64,000 nt of DNA. Origin: Brachybacterium vulturis. GTDB taxonomy: Bacteria; Actinomycetota; Actinomycetes; Actinomycetales; Dermabacteraceae. The position numbers and the translations under genes are program-made. Positions 38,884 through 47,274 of this stretch are shown here, piece by piece (position 1 is the first letter of the stretch; each line of letters begins with the position of its first letter). Below the pieces are notes generated by a model that saw only the letters and a program-made list of their open reading frames with translations, was not told where the DNA came from and did not search any database. The DNA lies in the NCBI RefSeq assembly GCF_002407185.1, contig NZ_CP023563.1, forward strand, positions 3,038,001 through 3,102,000, in the 5' to 3' direction.

Positions 38884-40629
38884 GTGACCCGGCACGAGGG
38901 CCACCCGCCGCAGGACGCCACCGATCCGCCGGAGGGCGACGCGGCGGAGAGCGACGATGCGACGGCTCAGGACTCCCCCACCCGGCATCGACAGCTCCGG
39001 CGGCGGCTCCGGCAGCGTCGCCAGCGATTGCTGCACCTGACCACCACGACCGTGGTGGCGGTGCTGGGGGCGATCGTCGGCCTGCTGCTGGTCCCCGCCA
39101 CGACGGTCGAGGTGGGGCCGCTGACCGCGAGCGTCCACCTGCGCCCCTCCCTGTCCTCCCAGACCGTGCTGCTGCTCCCGCCGGTGGGCCAGGTCGCCTT
39201 CGACTCGCACACCGCGCCGGTGCGCATCGAGGCCAGGGTCAAGAGCGTCGACGTCGAGAAGGCGGAGGCGCTGTTCTACGCGGACTCCGGCTTCGCCGAG
39301 CTGCAGCGGACCGCGCCCGAGACCCTGGCGACCGCCGCGGCGAAGAACGCCGCGCTGAACGCCCTGTTCGCCGCCGCCGGTGCCGGGCTCGCCGTCGGCC
39401 TGACGTTCCGACGGGTGCGGCGCGCGCTGCTCGCCGGCGGCAGCGCGGTCGCCGTGGTGGGTGCTTCGGTCGCCGCCACCTCGGTGACCTTCTCCCCCGC
39501 CTCCCTGGAGCAGCCGAAGTTCGAGGGGCTGCTCTCCCAGGCCGCGTACATCGCGGACCTCGGCCACGGCACGGTGATCGACTACCAGGGCTACCGCGAC
39601 ACGCTCGCCGAGTTCGTGGGTCAGGTCTCGGCGCTGTACATCGCCGCGGACTCGCTGCCGGTGGGGCTGGACCAGGAGAACGTCATCACCGTCCTGCACG
39701 TCTCGGACATCCACGACAACCCGCAGGCCTACGACGTCATCGACCAGCTGCACACGCAGTTCGCGATCGATGCGGTCGTCGACACCGGCGACATCGTCTC
39801 CTGGGGCACGCCGCTGGAGACCGAGCTGCTGCGTCGCATCGGCACGCTCGACGTGCCCTACGTCTACGTCAGCGGCAACCATGACGGGGCCTCCGCCGCG
39901 GCCATGATCGAGGCGCAGCCCAACGCCACCGTGGTCGACAACGAAGTGGTCGAGGTGGCGGGGCTGCGGATCGCCGGCATCGGCGACCCGCGCTTCGCGG
40001 CCGACGACGACTCGGACGCGGGCGGCTGGCGCGAGGGCGACGCGGCCGTCAGCGCCAGCGCCTTCCAGCTGGGCGACACCATCGAGGCGTACGACGCAGC
40101 CCATCCCGAGAAGCCGGTCGACTTCGCCATGATCCACGATCCGACCCAGCCCGAGGGGCTGCTCGGGCGGACCCCGCTGGTGCTGTCCGGACACATGCAC
40201 ACCTCGGAGGTCGAGCTCGATCGCGAGGGCTCCGGCACGGACTGGATGATCGTCGGCTCGACGGGCGGGGCGCTCGCCTCGGGCGGGATCGCCCCGGTGC
40301 TGAAGGGCGAGGACCCGCTGGACCTCACGGCGCGGATGCTCTACTTCGACGAGGACACCCGCCGCCTGGTCGCCTACGACGACATCGTCATGGGCGGTCT
40401 CGGCCTGGTGTCGGTCTCGATCGAGCGCACGCAGATGCCCGAGGAGGTCCCGGAGCTCGAGGTCCCCGAGGAGGCCGAGACCCCGGAGGGCACGATCCCG
40501 CCGGAGCAGGAGGTCGAGCCGGGCGAAGGACTCCCGGACGAGGACCGCGTCACCCCCACCGACCCCGTCAGCCCGCCGCCGGAGACCCGCGAGCCGGTCC
40601 CCGCCGGCAGCGACGGCGGCGTCGGCTGA
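38884..40629 (+). CDS. Membrane-anchored metallophosphoesterase
   Basis: 581 residues from a GTG start 7 nt after the DUF3107 stop. The short N-terminus is acidic then Arg-rich. The first membrane helix (about 56-77, TTTTVVAVLGAIVGLLLVP) is followed by a ~90-residue outer domain, then two close hydrophobic segments (LNALFAAAGAGLAVGLTF and ALLAGGSAVAVVGASVAA). The calcineurin-like domain comes after them, with HVSDIHDNPQ, VVDTGDIVSWG, VSGNHDGASA and LSGHMHTSEV, a complete metal-binding set. The C-terminal tail (~70 residues) is rich in Pro/Glu. Topology suggests the catalytic part is outside, although this is inferred. The substrate is unknown. Confidence 0.88.
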   Translation: MTRHEGHPPQDATDPPEGDAAESDDATAQDSPTRHRQLRRRLRQRRQRLLHLTTTTVVAVLGAIVGLLLVPATTVEVGPLTASVHLRPSLSSQTVLLLPPVGQVAFDSHTAPVRIEARVKSVDVEKAEALFYADSGFAELQRTAPETLATAAAKNAALNALFAAAGAGLAVGLTFRRVRRALLAGGSAVAVVGASVAATSVTFSPASLEQPKFEGLLSQAAYIADLGHGTVIDYQGYRDTLAEFVGQVSALYIAADSLPVGLDQENVITVLHVSDIHDNPQAYDVIDQLHTQFAIDAVVDTGDIVSWGTPLETELLRRIGTLDVPYVYVSGNHDGASAAAMIEAQPNATVVDNEVVEVAGLRIAGIGDPRFAADDDSDAGGWREGDAAVSASAFQLGDTIEAYDAAHPEKPVDFAMIHDPTQPEGLLGRTPLVLSGHMHTSEVELDREGSGTDWMIVGSTGGALASGGIAPVLKGEDPLDLTARMLYFDEDTRRLVAYDDIVMGGLGLVSVSIERTQMPEEVPELEVPEEAETPEGTIPPEQEVEPGEGLPDEDRVTPTDPVSPPPETREPVPAGSDGGVG

Positions 40630-40715
40630 GCCTCCGACCCCTCACCGTCCGGCACCGGACCGGCCGGACCGATGTCACCTTCTGCACCCTCCGGCGGTCC
40701 CGGGAGGGGCGCGGG

Positions 40716-40721
40716 GGCTAC
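40716..40721 (+). promoter_or_regulatory. Candidate -10 element of the DEAD helicase gene
   Basis: TACGAT lies about 37 nt before the GTG start of the helicase gene, leaving a short leader with GAGAG before the start. Confidence 0.4.
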
Positions 40722-40757
40722 GATGGCTGTGCTTATCCATGACCAGAGAGTTGAACG

Positions 40758-42635
40758 GTGCCTGAATCCACCCCGCACACCGACGAGGCCGTGTCGGCCT
40801 CCCCCGCCGTCGAGCAGAGCTCCGGCACCTCCGCACAGCCCGAACAGGTCCAGACCTTCGCCGATTTCGATGTCCGCACGGACATCGTCGACGCTCTGGC
40901 CGCCAAGGGCATCACCACCCCCTTCCCGATCCAGTCGATGACCCTGCCGATCGCGCTGCGCGGCCGCGACATCATCGGCCAGGCCAAGACCGGCACCGGC
41001 AAGACGCTCGGCTTCGGCATCCCGCTGCTGCAGAACTCCGTCGCCCCGGGCGAGCCGAACCCGAAGGACCGCCCGATCGGCAAGCCGCAGGCCCTGGTGG
41101 TGCTGCCCACCCGTGAGCTCGCCGTCCAGGTCGCACACGATCTGGAGACCGCATCGGCGAAGCGACCGATCCGCATCCTCACCGTCTACGGCGGCCGCGC
41201 CTACGAGCCGCAGATCGAGGCGCTCGAGAAGGGCGTCGAGGTGGTGGTCGGCACCCCGGGCCGGCTCATCGACCTGATGCGCCAGAAGTACCTCGATCTG
41301 TCCCAGGTGCGCACCGCCGTGCTCGACGAGGCCGACGAGATGCTCGATCTGGGCTTCCTCGAGGACATCGAGAAGCTGCTGCAGGCGGTGCCGGAGGACC
41401 GGCAGACGATGCTGTTCTCCGCCACCATGCCCGGTCCGATCATGGCGCTGGCCCGCCGCTTCATGAAGCAGCCCACGCACATCCGGGCCCACGACCCGAA
41501 CGACGGCGCACGCACCAAGGCGGATATCAAGCAGGTCGTCTACCGCGCCCACCAGCTCGACAAGATCGAGGTGATGGCCCGCATCCTGCAGGCTCACGGC
41601 CGTGGCCTGTCGATCATCTTCATGCGCACCAAGCGGCAGGCGGACCGCGTCGCCGGTGATCTGGCCGATCGCGGCTTCGCCGCGGCTCCGCTGCACGGCG
41701 ACCTCGGCCAGGGCGCCCGTGAGCAGGCGCTGCGAGCCTTCCGCAACGGGAAGATCGACGTGCTGGTGGCGACCGACGTCGCGGCCCGCGGCATCGACGT
41801 CACCGACGTCACCCATGTCGTGAACTGGAACTGTCCCGACGACGACAAGACGTACCTGCACCGCACCGGCCGCACCGGCCGCGCGGGCAAGAAGGGCACA
41901 GCGGTCACGTTCGTGGACTGGGAGGACCTGGCGCGCTGGGCGCTCATCGCCCGCCAGCTGGGACTGGAGTCCACCGAGGCCCAGGAGACCTACTCGACCT
42001 CCGAGCACCTGTTCGCCGACCTCGACATCCCCGCAGGCGCGAAGGGCACGCTCCCCCGCAGCGCCCGCACCCGTGAGGGCCTGGAGGCCGAGGAGCTCGA
42101 GGATCTGGGCGGTCCGGAGGGTGCCCGCGGCGGCCGGGAGTCCGGCCGCAGCGGCCGTGACGGCGGGCGCGGTGAGCGCGGCGGCCGTGGTGAGCGCAGC
42201 GGCCGGAGCCGCGGCGGCGAGCGCGATGGCCGTGGCGGCAGCGACCGCAGCGGTCGTGACAGCGGCGGTCGTGACGGCGGCGGTCGTGGCAGCGGCGGTC
42301 GTGGGCGGTCGCGCGACGACTCCCCCAGCGGTCGCGACGGCGGTCGTCAGGACGGCGCCACGAGCTCCGCTCCCGCCGATCGCACCGGCGCCGAGGAGAG
42401 CTCGGGCGAGCGTCCCCGCCGCAGCCGGTCCCGCTCCCGCACCCGCCGGGTCAACGGTGAGGTCACCGACGCTCCGCAGAGCGAGACGCAGAGCGCATCC
42501 CGGAGCACCTCGCCGGGCGAGCCGCAGGGCACGGACACCTCGAGCGAGGACCGCCCCCGTCGGCGCCGCTCCCGCGGAGGCCGCGGCCGCTCCGGTGGAG
42601 CGGCCGGCCAGGGCTCTTCCCCGCAGGAGGGCTGA
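40758..42635 (+). CDS. rhlE: DEAD-box RNA helicase, RhlE-like
   Basis: 625 residues from a GTG start. Motifs are complete: Q motif (TPFPIQSMTLPIAL), I AKTGTGKT, Ia PTRELAVQV, II DEADEMLD, III SATMPGP, IV IIFMRTKRQADR, V ATDVAARGIDV and VI HRTGRTGRAGKK. It remodels structured RNA or ribosome precursors. After about residue 440 comes a ~185-residue tail of Arg/Gly/Ser/Asp repeats (GRDGG, GGRGER, RSRSR), likely disordered and RNA-binding. The position after TetR and DUF3107 resembles Rv3211 in M. tuberculosis. Confidence 0.92.
   Translation: MPESTPHTDEAVSASPAVEQSSGTSAQPEQVQTFADFDVRTDIVDALAAKGITTPFPIQSMTLPIALRGRDIIGQAKTGTGKTLGFGIPLLQNSVAPGEPNPKDRPIGKPQALVVLPTRELAVQVAHDLETASAKRPIRILTVYGGRAYEPQIEALEKGVEVVVGTPGRLIDLMRQKYLDLSQVRTAVLDEADEMLDLGFLEDIEKLLQAVPEDRQTMLFSATMPGPIMALARRFMKQPTHIRAHDPNDGARTKADIKQVVYRAHQLDKIEVMARILQAHGRGLSIIFMRTKRQADRVAGDLADRGFAAAPLHGDLGQGAREQALRAFRNGKIDVLVATDVAARGIDVTDVTHVVNWNCPDDDKTYLHRTGRTGRAGKKGTAVTFVDWEDLARWALIARQLGLESTEAQETYSTSEHLFADLDIPAGAKGTLPRSARTREGLEAEELEDLGGPEGARGGRESGRSGRDGGRGERGGRGERSGRSRGGERDGRGGSDRSGRDSGGRDGGGRGSGGRGRSRDDSPSGRDGGRQDGATSSAPADRTGAEESSGERPRRSRSRSRTRRVNGEVTDAPQSETQSASRSTSPGEPQGTDTSSEDRPRRRRSRGGRGRSGGAAGQGSSPQEG
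42120..42320 (+). repeat. Short tandem codon repeats in the helicase tail
   Basis: Units close to GGCGGTCGTGGCAGC recur with small changes, encoding Gly-Gly-Arg-Gly/Asp-Ser. Such slippage-prone DNA explains the variable tail length in related proteins. Confidence 0.65.
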
Positions 42636-42812
42636 CCGAGGTCCTGCGCCGCGGCGCAGCCCGTCCCACGGCACAGTTCAGCGGCTCGTGTCCCGGTCTC
42701 CGGGGCACGGGCCGCCAGTGCTTTGCATCCAGTGGCGCTCAGCCAGCATCCGCACCTGTATACGGGGTCGCATGCTGAGAGTGCGCCCGTGGATGGCATC
42801 GTGCTGCGCTGG

Positions 42813-42833
42813 GACCGGATGGAACATCCGGTC
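42813..42833. terminator. Hairpin between helicase and PHP genes
   Basis: GACCGGATG and CATCCGGTC form a perfect 9-bp stem with a 3-nt loop, 18 bp after the minus-strand PHP stop. The helicase and PHP genes converge here across 215 bp with nothing else recognisable. Confidence 0.5.
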
Positions 42834-42850
42834 AGGCACGGCGCACCCGC

Positions 42851-43735
42851 TCAGGGTCGGAGGATCCGGGTGCCGCTGGTGGCCCGGGCGGCGATCTCCT
42901 CCAGCACCTCCGGGGCGGTGAGGTTCTCCGCCAGCCGGTTCTCCTTGCCGCTGCCGTGGAAGTCGCTGCCGCCGGTGATCAGCAGGTCGTGGCCGTGCGC
43001 GAACTCCCGCAGCCGGGTCCGCTCGACCTCCCCGTGCTCGCGATGATCGACCTCGATGCCGTCGAGCCCCGCCGCGACCAGGGACTCCAGCAGGGTCAGC
43101 GGCAGATCGTCGTCGCGGGTGACCGAGCCGGGATGGGCGAGGACCGAGACGCCCCCGGCCTCCCGGATGGCCCGCACCGCGGACAGCGGCGAGGGGGCGT
43201 AGTAGGGGACGTAGTACGGACCCGAGGGGCGCAGGATCTCGGTGAAGGCCGCCGAGCGGTCCGGGACCACGCCCGCATCGACCAGGGCGTCCGCGATGTG
43301 CGGACGACCGATGACGGTGCTCTCCCCCGCGACCTGCGCCTCCACGTCCTCCCAGCGGACCGGGTGGTCGGTCGAGATCAGCTCCACCATGTGCCGGGCA
43401 CGCTCCACCCGCGAACTGCGGGCGCTGGCCATCTCGGCGGCCAGCGCCGTGTCCGGGGAGGGATCCACCAGCAGTGCGAGCAGGTGCACGCTGCGGTGGT
43501 CGTCCTCGCTCGAGACCTCGATGCCGGGCACGGCTGCGACCCCGCTCGCGGCGACCGCCGCGGCGAGCTCCGCCCAGCCCGAGACGGTGTCGTGGTCGGT
43601 CAGCGCCAGCACGTCGAGGCCGGCCGCGGCGGCCTGGGCGAACAGCTCCTGGACGCCGGTGGTCCCATCGGACCACGAGCTGTGCGCATGCAGGTCGATC
43701 CGCTGTGCGGCGCCGGCGTCAGTCCTCTCACTCAT
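42851..43735 (-). CDS. PHP-domain phosphoesterase
   Basis: 294 residues. Metal-binding motifs are in the usual places: IDLHAHSSWSDGT, LALTDHDTVSGW, GIEVSSEDDHRSVHLLALLV, VLAHPGS, IEVDH and GSDFHG. The closest known type is the YciV/RNase AM group, which removes 3'-phosphate from pAp or trims 5' RNA ends. TACCCT lies 6 nt before the ATG. It is divergent from pepP by 37 bp. The exact substrate is uncertain. Confidence 0.9.
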   Translation of the reverse strand: MSERTDAGAAQRIDLHAHSSWSDGTTGVQELFAQAAAAGLDVLALTDHDTVSGWAELAAAVAASGVAAVPGIEVSSEDDHRSVHLLALLVDPSPDTALAAEMASARSSRVERARHMVELISTDHPVRWEDVEAQVAGESTVIGRPHIADALVDAGVVPDRSAAFTEILRPSGPYYVPYYAPSPLSAVRAIREAGGVSVLAHPGSVTRDDDLPLTLLESLVAAGLDGIEVDHREHGEVERTRLREFAHGHDLLITGGSDFHGSGKENRLAENLTAPEVLEEIAARATSGTRILRP

Positions 43736-43741
43736 AGGCCC

Positions 43742-43747
43742 AGGGTA
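43742..43747 (-). promoter_or_regulatory. -10 element, leaderless PHP transcript
   Basis: TACCCT on the minus strand, followed by 6 nt and then the ATG. Confidence 0.5.
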
Positions 43748-43772
43748 GACCGCGTCATGAGACCATCGAGGG

Positions 43773-45329
43773 GTGAGCACCGAGAACACCAGCACCGAGC
43801 ACAGCACCACCACCGGAAGCACCGGGGGCAGCGAACGGATGAAGGATCTCGCCTCCCGCGGCGACTCCCGCTCGCAGCGCCCCAGCAACGACGCCTTCCG
43901 CGAGTTCATCTCCTCCGGCTGGGACGAGACCGTCCCCGATGCCGCGCGCCGCGAGTCCGCGGACTTCACCCCGGAGCGTCGCGATGCGCTGGTGCGCCGC
44001 GTGACCGGGTCTCGGCTGGTGCTGCCGGCGGGCGTGCTGAAGGTCCGCTCCAACGACACCGACTACCCCTTCCGCCCGGATTCCGCCTTCGCCTACTACT
44101 CAGGGCTGGGCACCGACGAGGAGCCCGACAGCGTGCTCGTCGTCGAGCCCTCGACCGAGGACCCCACGGTCTCCGAGGCGACGTACTTCTTCCGCCCCCG
44201 CGCCGGCTTCGACACCAGCGAGTTCTATGCCGACGCCCGCTACGGCGAGATGTGGGTGGGGCGCCGGCCCACCGTCCCCGAGGCCGCCCGGCGACTGGGC
44301 ATCGAGGTGCGTCACATCGACGAGCTGCGCGACCACCTCGCCAAGGACGTCGGCGCCCAGCTGTCGCTGACCGTGATGCCGAGCGTGGACGCCTCCGTCG
44401 AGGCGATGGTCGAGGAGATCCGCTCCCAGAACGGCCTGCCCGGCGGGGACGAGGCCGCAGCGGAGAGCGCCGCCCTGAAGGAGGCCGCGAGCGAGCAGCG
44501 TCTGGTCAAGGATGCGTACGAGATCCGCGAGCTGCGCAAGGCCGTGGACGCGACCCTGCGCGGCTTCGAGGACGTCATCCGGCACCTGCCCAGCGCCGTC
44601 GGCCATCCTCGCGGCGAGCGGGTCATCGAGGGCGTCTTCGCGGCGACCGCGCGGGCCGACGGCAACGGCGTCGGCTACGACACCATCGCAGCCGCCGGCG
44701 ACCATGCCTGCACCCTGCACTGGACCCGCAACGACGGCGTGGTCACGGCGGACGAGCTGGTGCTGATCGACGCCGGCGTCGAGGTGGACTCGCTGTACAC
44801 CGCCGACGTCACCCGCACCCTGCCGGTGTCCGGCACCTTCTCCCCCGCCCAGCGGAAGATCTACGACGCGGTGCTCGAGGCGTCCGACGCCGCCTTCGCG
44901 GTCGCCCGGCCCGGACTGCGCTTCCGTGAGCTGCACGCCGCCGCGATGGACGTGCTCGCCCACCGTTTGGCGGAGTGGGACCTGCTGCCCGGCACGGCCG
45001 AGGAGTCCCTGGCCGCCGAGGGCCAGTGGCATCGCCGCTGGATGCCCCACGGCACCAGCCACCACCTGGGCCTGGACGTCCACGACTGCGCCCAGGCCCG
45101 CCGCGAGATGTACCTCGACGCGGAGCTCGAGCCGGGGATGGTCTTCACCATCGAGCCCGGGCTGTACTTCAAGGAGAACGATCTGCTGGTGCCGAGCGAG
45201 CTGCGCGGCATCGGCGTGCGCATCGAGGACGACGTGCTGGTGACGGCCGACGGTGTCGAGAACCTCTCGGCCGCCGCACCGCGCCGGGCGGAGGACGTCG
45301 AGCGCTGGATCTCCGAGCTGCAGCGGTGA
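43773..45329 (+). CDS. pepP: Xaa-Pro aminopeptidase (M24B)
   Basis: 518 residues from GTG. It removes the first residue of peptides with Pro in second place. The N-terminal creatinase-like domain contains DYPFRPDSAFAYYSGLG. The pita-bread catalytic domain has all five metal ligands: DAGVEVDSLYTADVTRT (two Asp), HHLGLDVHD, TIEPGLY and RIEDD. The first ~35 residues are Ser/Thr-rich and probably disordered. It heads an operon: the next gene begins inside its stop codon. Confidence 0.94.
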   Translation: MSTENTSTEHSTTTGSTGGSERMKDLASRGDSRSQRPSNDAFREFISSGWDETVPDAARRESADFTPERRDALVRRVTGSRLVLPAGVLKVRSNDTDYPFRPDSAFAYYSGLGTDEEPDSVLVVEPSTEDPTVSEATYFFRPRAGFDTSEFYADARYGEMWVGRRPTVPEAARRLGIEVRHIDELRDHLAKDVGAQLSLTVMPSVDASVEAMVEEIRSQNGLPGGDEAAAESAALKEAASEQRLVKDAYEIRELRKAVDATLRGFEDVIRHLPSAVGHPRGERVIEGVFAATARADGNGVGYDTIAAAGDHACTLHWTRNDGVVTADELVLIDAGVEVDSLYTADVTRTLPVSGTFSPAQRKIYDAVLEASDAAFAVARPGLRFRELHAAAMDVLAHRLAEWDLLPGTAEESLAAEGQWHRRWMPHGTSHHLGLDVHDCAQARREMYLDAELEPGMVFTIEPGLYFKENDLLVPSELRGIGVRIEDDVLVTADGVENLSAAAPRRAEDVERWISELQR

Positions 45330-46675
45330 GCACCAGAGCGCGGCCGCGCTTCTTTGCGGCACGGCTGGCCGGCACCGCCGTCTTCGACCCGATCGGAGAC
45401 GCGGTGGCGACGGTCCGTGACGTGGTGGTCGTGCCGCAGACCCGCACCAGCGCCCGGGCCGTCGGCCTGGTGGTGGAGGTCGGTGGGAAGCGTCGAGTGT
45501 TCCTCCCCATCACCCGGGTCACCTCGATCTCCCCGGGACAGGTGATCTCCACCGGGGTGCTGAACGTGCGCCGCTTCGAGAAGCGTCCCGGCGAGCTGCT
45601 GGTGATCGGCGACCTGCTGGACCGCGCCGTGACGCTCGAGGACGGCACCGGCGAGGCGACCGTGCTGGACATCGCCCTGGACCAGGACCGCCATCGGGAC
45701 TGGAACGTCTCCCGGCTGTATCTGCGCCGGCAGCGCCGGGGCGGGTCGCTGAGCCGCCTGGTCTCCCGCGGGGAGACCCTCACCGTCGAGCTGACCGAGG
45801 TCTCCGGGCTGTACGGCACGCAGGCCGAGCAGTCCGCGCATCTGCTGGCGGCCTCCTACCAGGACCTGAATCCGGCGGATCTCGCGGAGATCATCCAGGA
45901 GCTGGAGCCCAAGCGCCGCATCGAGCTCGCCGGCGAGCTCGCCGACGAACGCCTCGCCGATGTGCTCGAGGAGCTGCCCGAGGACATCCGGGTCGAGGTG
46001 GTCACCGGACTGGAGGCCACCCGCGCCGCCGACATCCTCGACGCGATGGACCCCGATGACGCCGCCGACCTGGTCCAGGAGCTCCCGGAGTCCGTCGCCG
46101 CCCATCTGCTCAGCCTGATGGAGCCCGAGGAGGCGGAGGACGTGCGCCGCCTGCTCGCCTACGACGAGTACACCGCCGGCGGCATGATGACCACCGAGCC
46201 GCTGATCGTCGCACCCGAGACGCCGGTGGCGCACTGCCTGGCGCTGATCAGCCGCGAGGCCATCCATGCCGCCCTCGCCTCGACGGTGCACGTGTGCCGT
46301 TCCCCGCTCGAGACCCCGACCGGGAAGCTGCTGGGCATCATCCACTTCCAGCAGCTGCTGCGGGAGCGTCCCGACCGGCCCGTCGGCGAGATCCTCGATG
46401 CGGACACGGCCGCGGTCGCGCCGACCGTGCCGCTGTCCACCGTCACCCGGGAGATGGCCACCTACAACCTGGTCTCGATCCCCGTGATCGACGGGGACGG
46501 TCGCCTGCTGGGTGCGGTGACCGTCGACGACGTGCTGGACCACGTGCTGCCCGATGACTGGCGCGAGCAGGACGAGCCGCCGCCGGCGACCGGCCAGATC
46601 GATCTGTCCGAGATCGCCCGGGCCACGGCCCGGGATGCCGAGGACCCCGCCCCGCCCGGTGGAACGAGGGGATGA
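45326..46675 (+). CDS. MgtE N-terminal / CBS domain protein without membrane part
   Basis: 449 residues. The GTG start overlaps the pepP stop (GTGA). Residues 1-110 form a PRC-barrel-like beta region (DPIGDAVATVRDVVVV). Residues about 185-290 match the MgtE_N helical superhelix (LNPADLAEIIQELEPKRRIE, LADVLEELPEDIRVEV, AADILDAMDPDDAADLVQEL). Two CBS domains follow (DEYTAGGMMTTEPLIV, then VPLSTVTREMATYNLVSIPV). The membrane domain of the Mg2+ channel MgtE is absent, so this is a regulatory protein, not a transporter. The next gene overlaps it by 4 nt. Confidence 0.9.
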   Translation: MSTRARPRFFAARLAGTAVFDPIGDAVATVRDVVVVPQTRTSARAVGLVVEVGGKRRVFLPITRVTSISPGQVISTGVLNVRRFEKRPGELLVIGDLLDRAVTLEDGTGEATVLDIALDQDRHRDWNVSRLYLRRQRRGGSLSRLVSRGETLTVELTEVSGLYGTQAEQSAHLLAASYQDLNPADLAEIIQELEPKRRIELAGELADERLADVLEELPEDIRVEVVTGLEATRAADILDAMDPDDAADLVQELPESVAAHLLSLMEPEEAEDVRRLLAYDEYTAGGMMTTEPLIVAPETPVAHCLALISREAIHAALASTVHVCRSPLETPTGKLLGIIHFQQLLRERPDRPVGEILDADTAAVAPTVPLSTVTREMATYNLVSIPVIDGDGRLLGAVTVDDVLDHVLPDDWREQDEPPPATGQIDLSEIARATARDAEDPAPPGGTRG

Positions 46676-47274
46676 GCATGGCAGAGCACAGTCACAGCCC
46701 GCTCGACGACCCCGCGCCGGGCAGAGGCCCGCTGCTGCGCAACCCCTTCCGCGGCGACGCCTTCGGACGCGCCGCCGAGGGTTTCGCGCGGATGATGGGC
46801 ACCCCGGCCTTCCTGGTCGGGATGACCCTGTTCTGCGCGGTCTGGCTGACCTGGAACTCGCTGGCCCCGGAGTCCGCGCAGTTCGATCCGCGCGCGCTGA
46901 ACTTCACCCTGCTCACGCTGATCCTCTCCCTGCAGGCCTCCTACGCCGCGCCCCTGCTGCTGCTGGCGCAGAACCGTCAGGACGACCGCGACCGCGTGCA
47001 GGTCGAGCAGGATCGCCAGTCCAACGAGCGCAACCACGCCACCACCGACTTCATCACCCGGGAGATCGCCTCCCTGCGCCTGGCCCTGAACGACGTCGCC
47101 ACCCGTGACTTCGTGCGCAGCGAGCTGCGCGACCTGGTCGAGGAGCTCGAGGAGCCGCCGACCCAGGATGCCGAGGACCTGCGCACCCTCCTGCGCGAGG
47201 AGGTCGAGGCGGCGCTGGATCGCCGCACGGCCGAGGCCACCACCACGTCATCGAAGGAGCAGAACAGCCAGTGA
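46672..47274 (+). CDS. DUF1003 membrane protein
   Basis: 200 residues; the ATG overlaps the previous stop (ATGA), with a second ATG two codons on. Two membrane helices (GTPAFLVGMTLFCAVWLTW and LNFTLLTLILSLQASYAAPL) enclose FDPRALNFTLL, the DUF1003 signature, followed by AQNRQDDRDRVQ. The C-terminal half is a charged coiled-coil region. It is in an operon with the MgtE_N/CBS protein and Mrp, an order I recall from Rv1232c-Rv1229c. The function is unknown. Confidence 0.9.
   Translation: MSMAEHSHSPLDDPAPGRGPLLRNPFRGDAFGRAAEGFARMMGTPAFLVGMTLFCAVWLTWNSLAPESAQFDPRALNFTLLTLILSLQASYAAPLLLLAQNRQDDRDRVQVEQDRQSNERNHATTDFITREIASLRLALNDVATRDFVRSELRDLVEELEEPPTQDAEDLRTLLREEVEAALDRRTAEATTTSSKEQNSQ

Noticed and set aside
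42120..42320. CRISPR-like or minisatellite array
   Set aside because: Repeats are in frame, lack unique spacers and encode the Gly/Arg-rich tail of the helicase.
45326..46675. Magnesium transporter MgtE
   Set aside because: No membrane segments; only the cytosolic MgtE_N and CBS domains are present.
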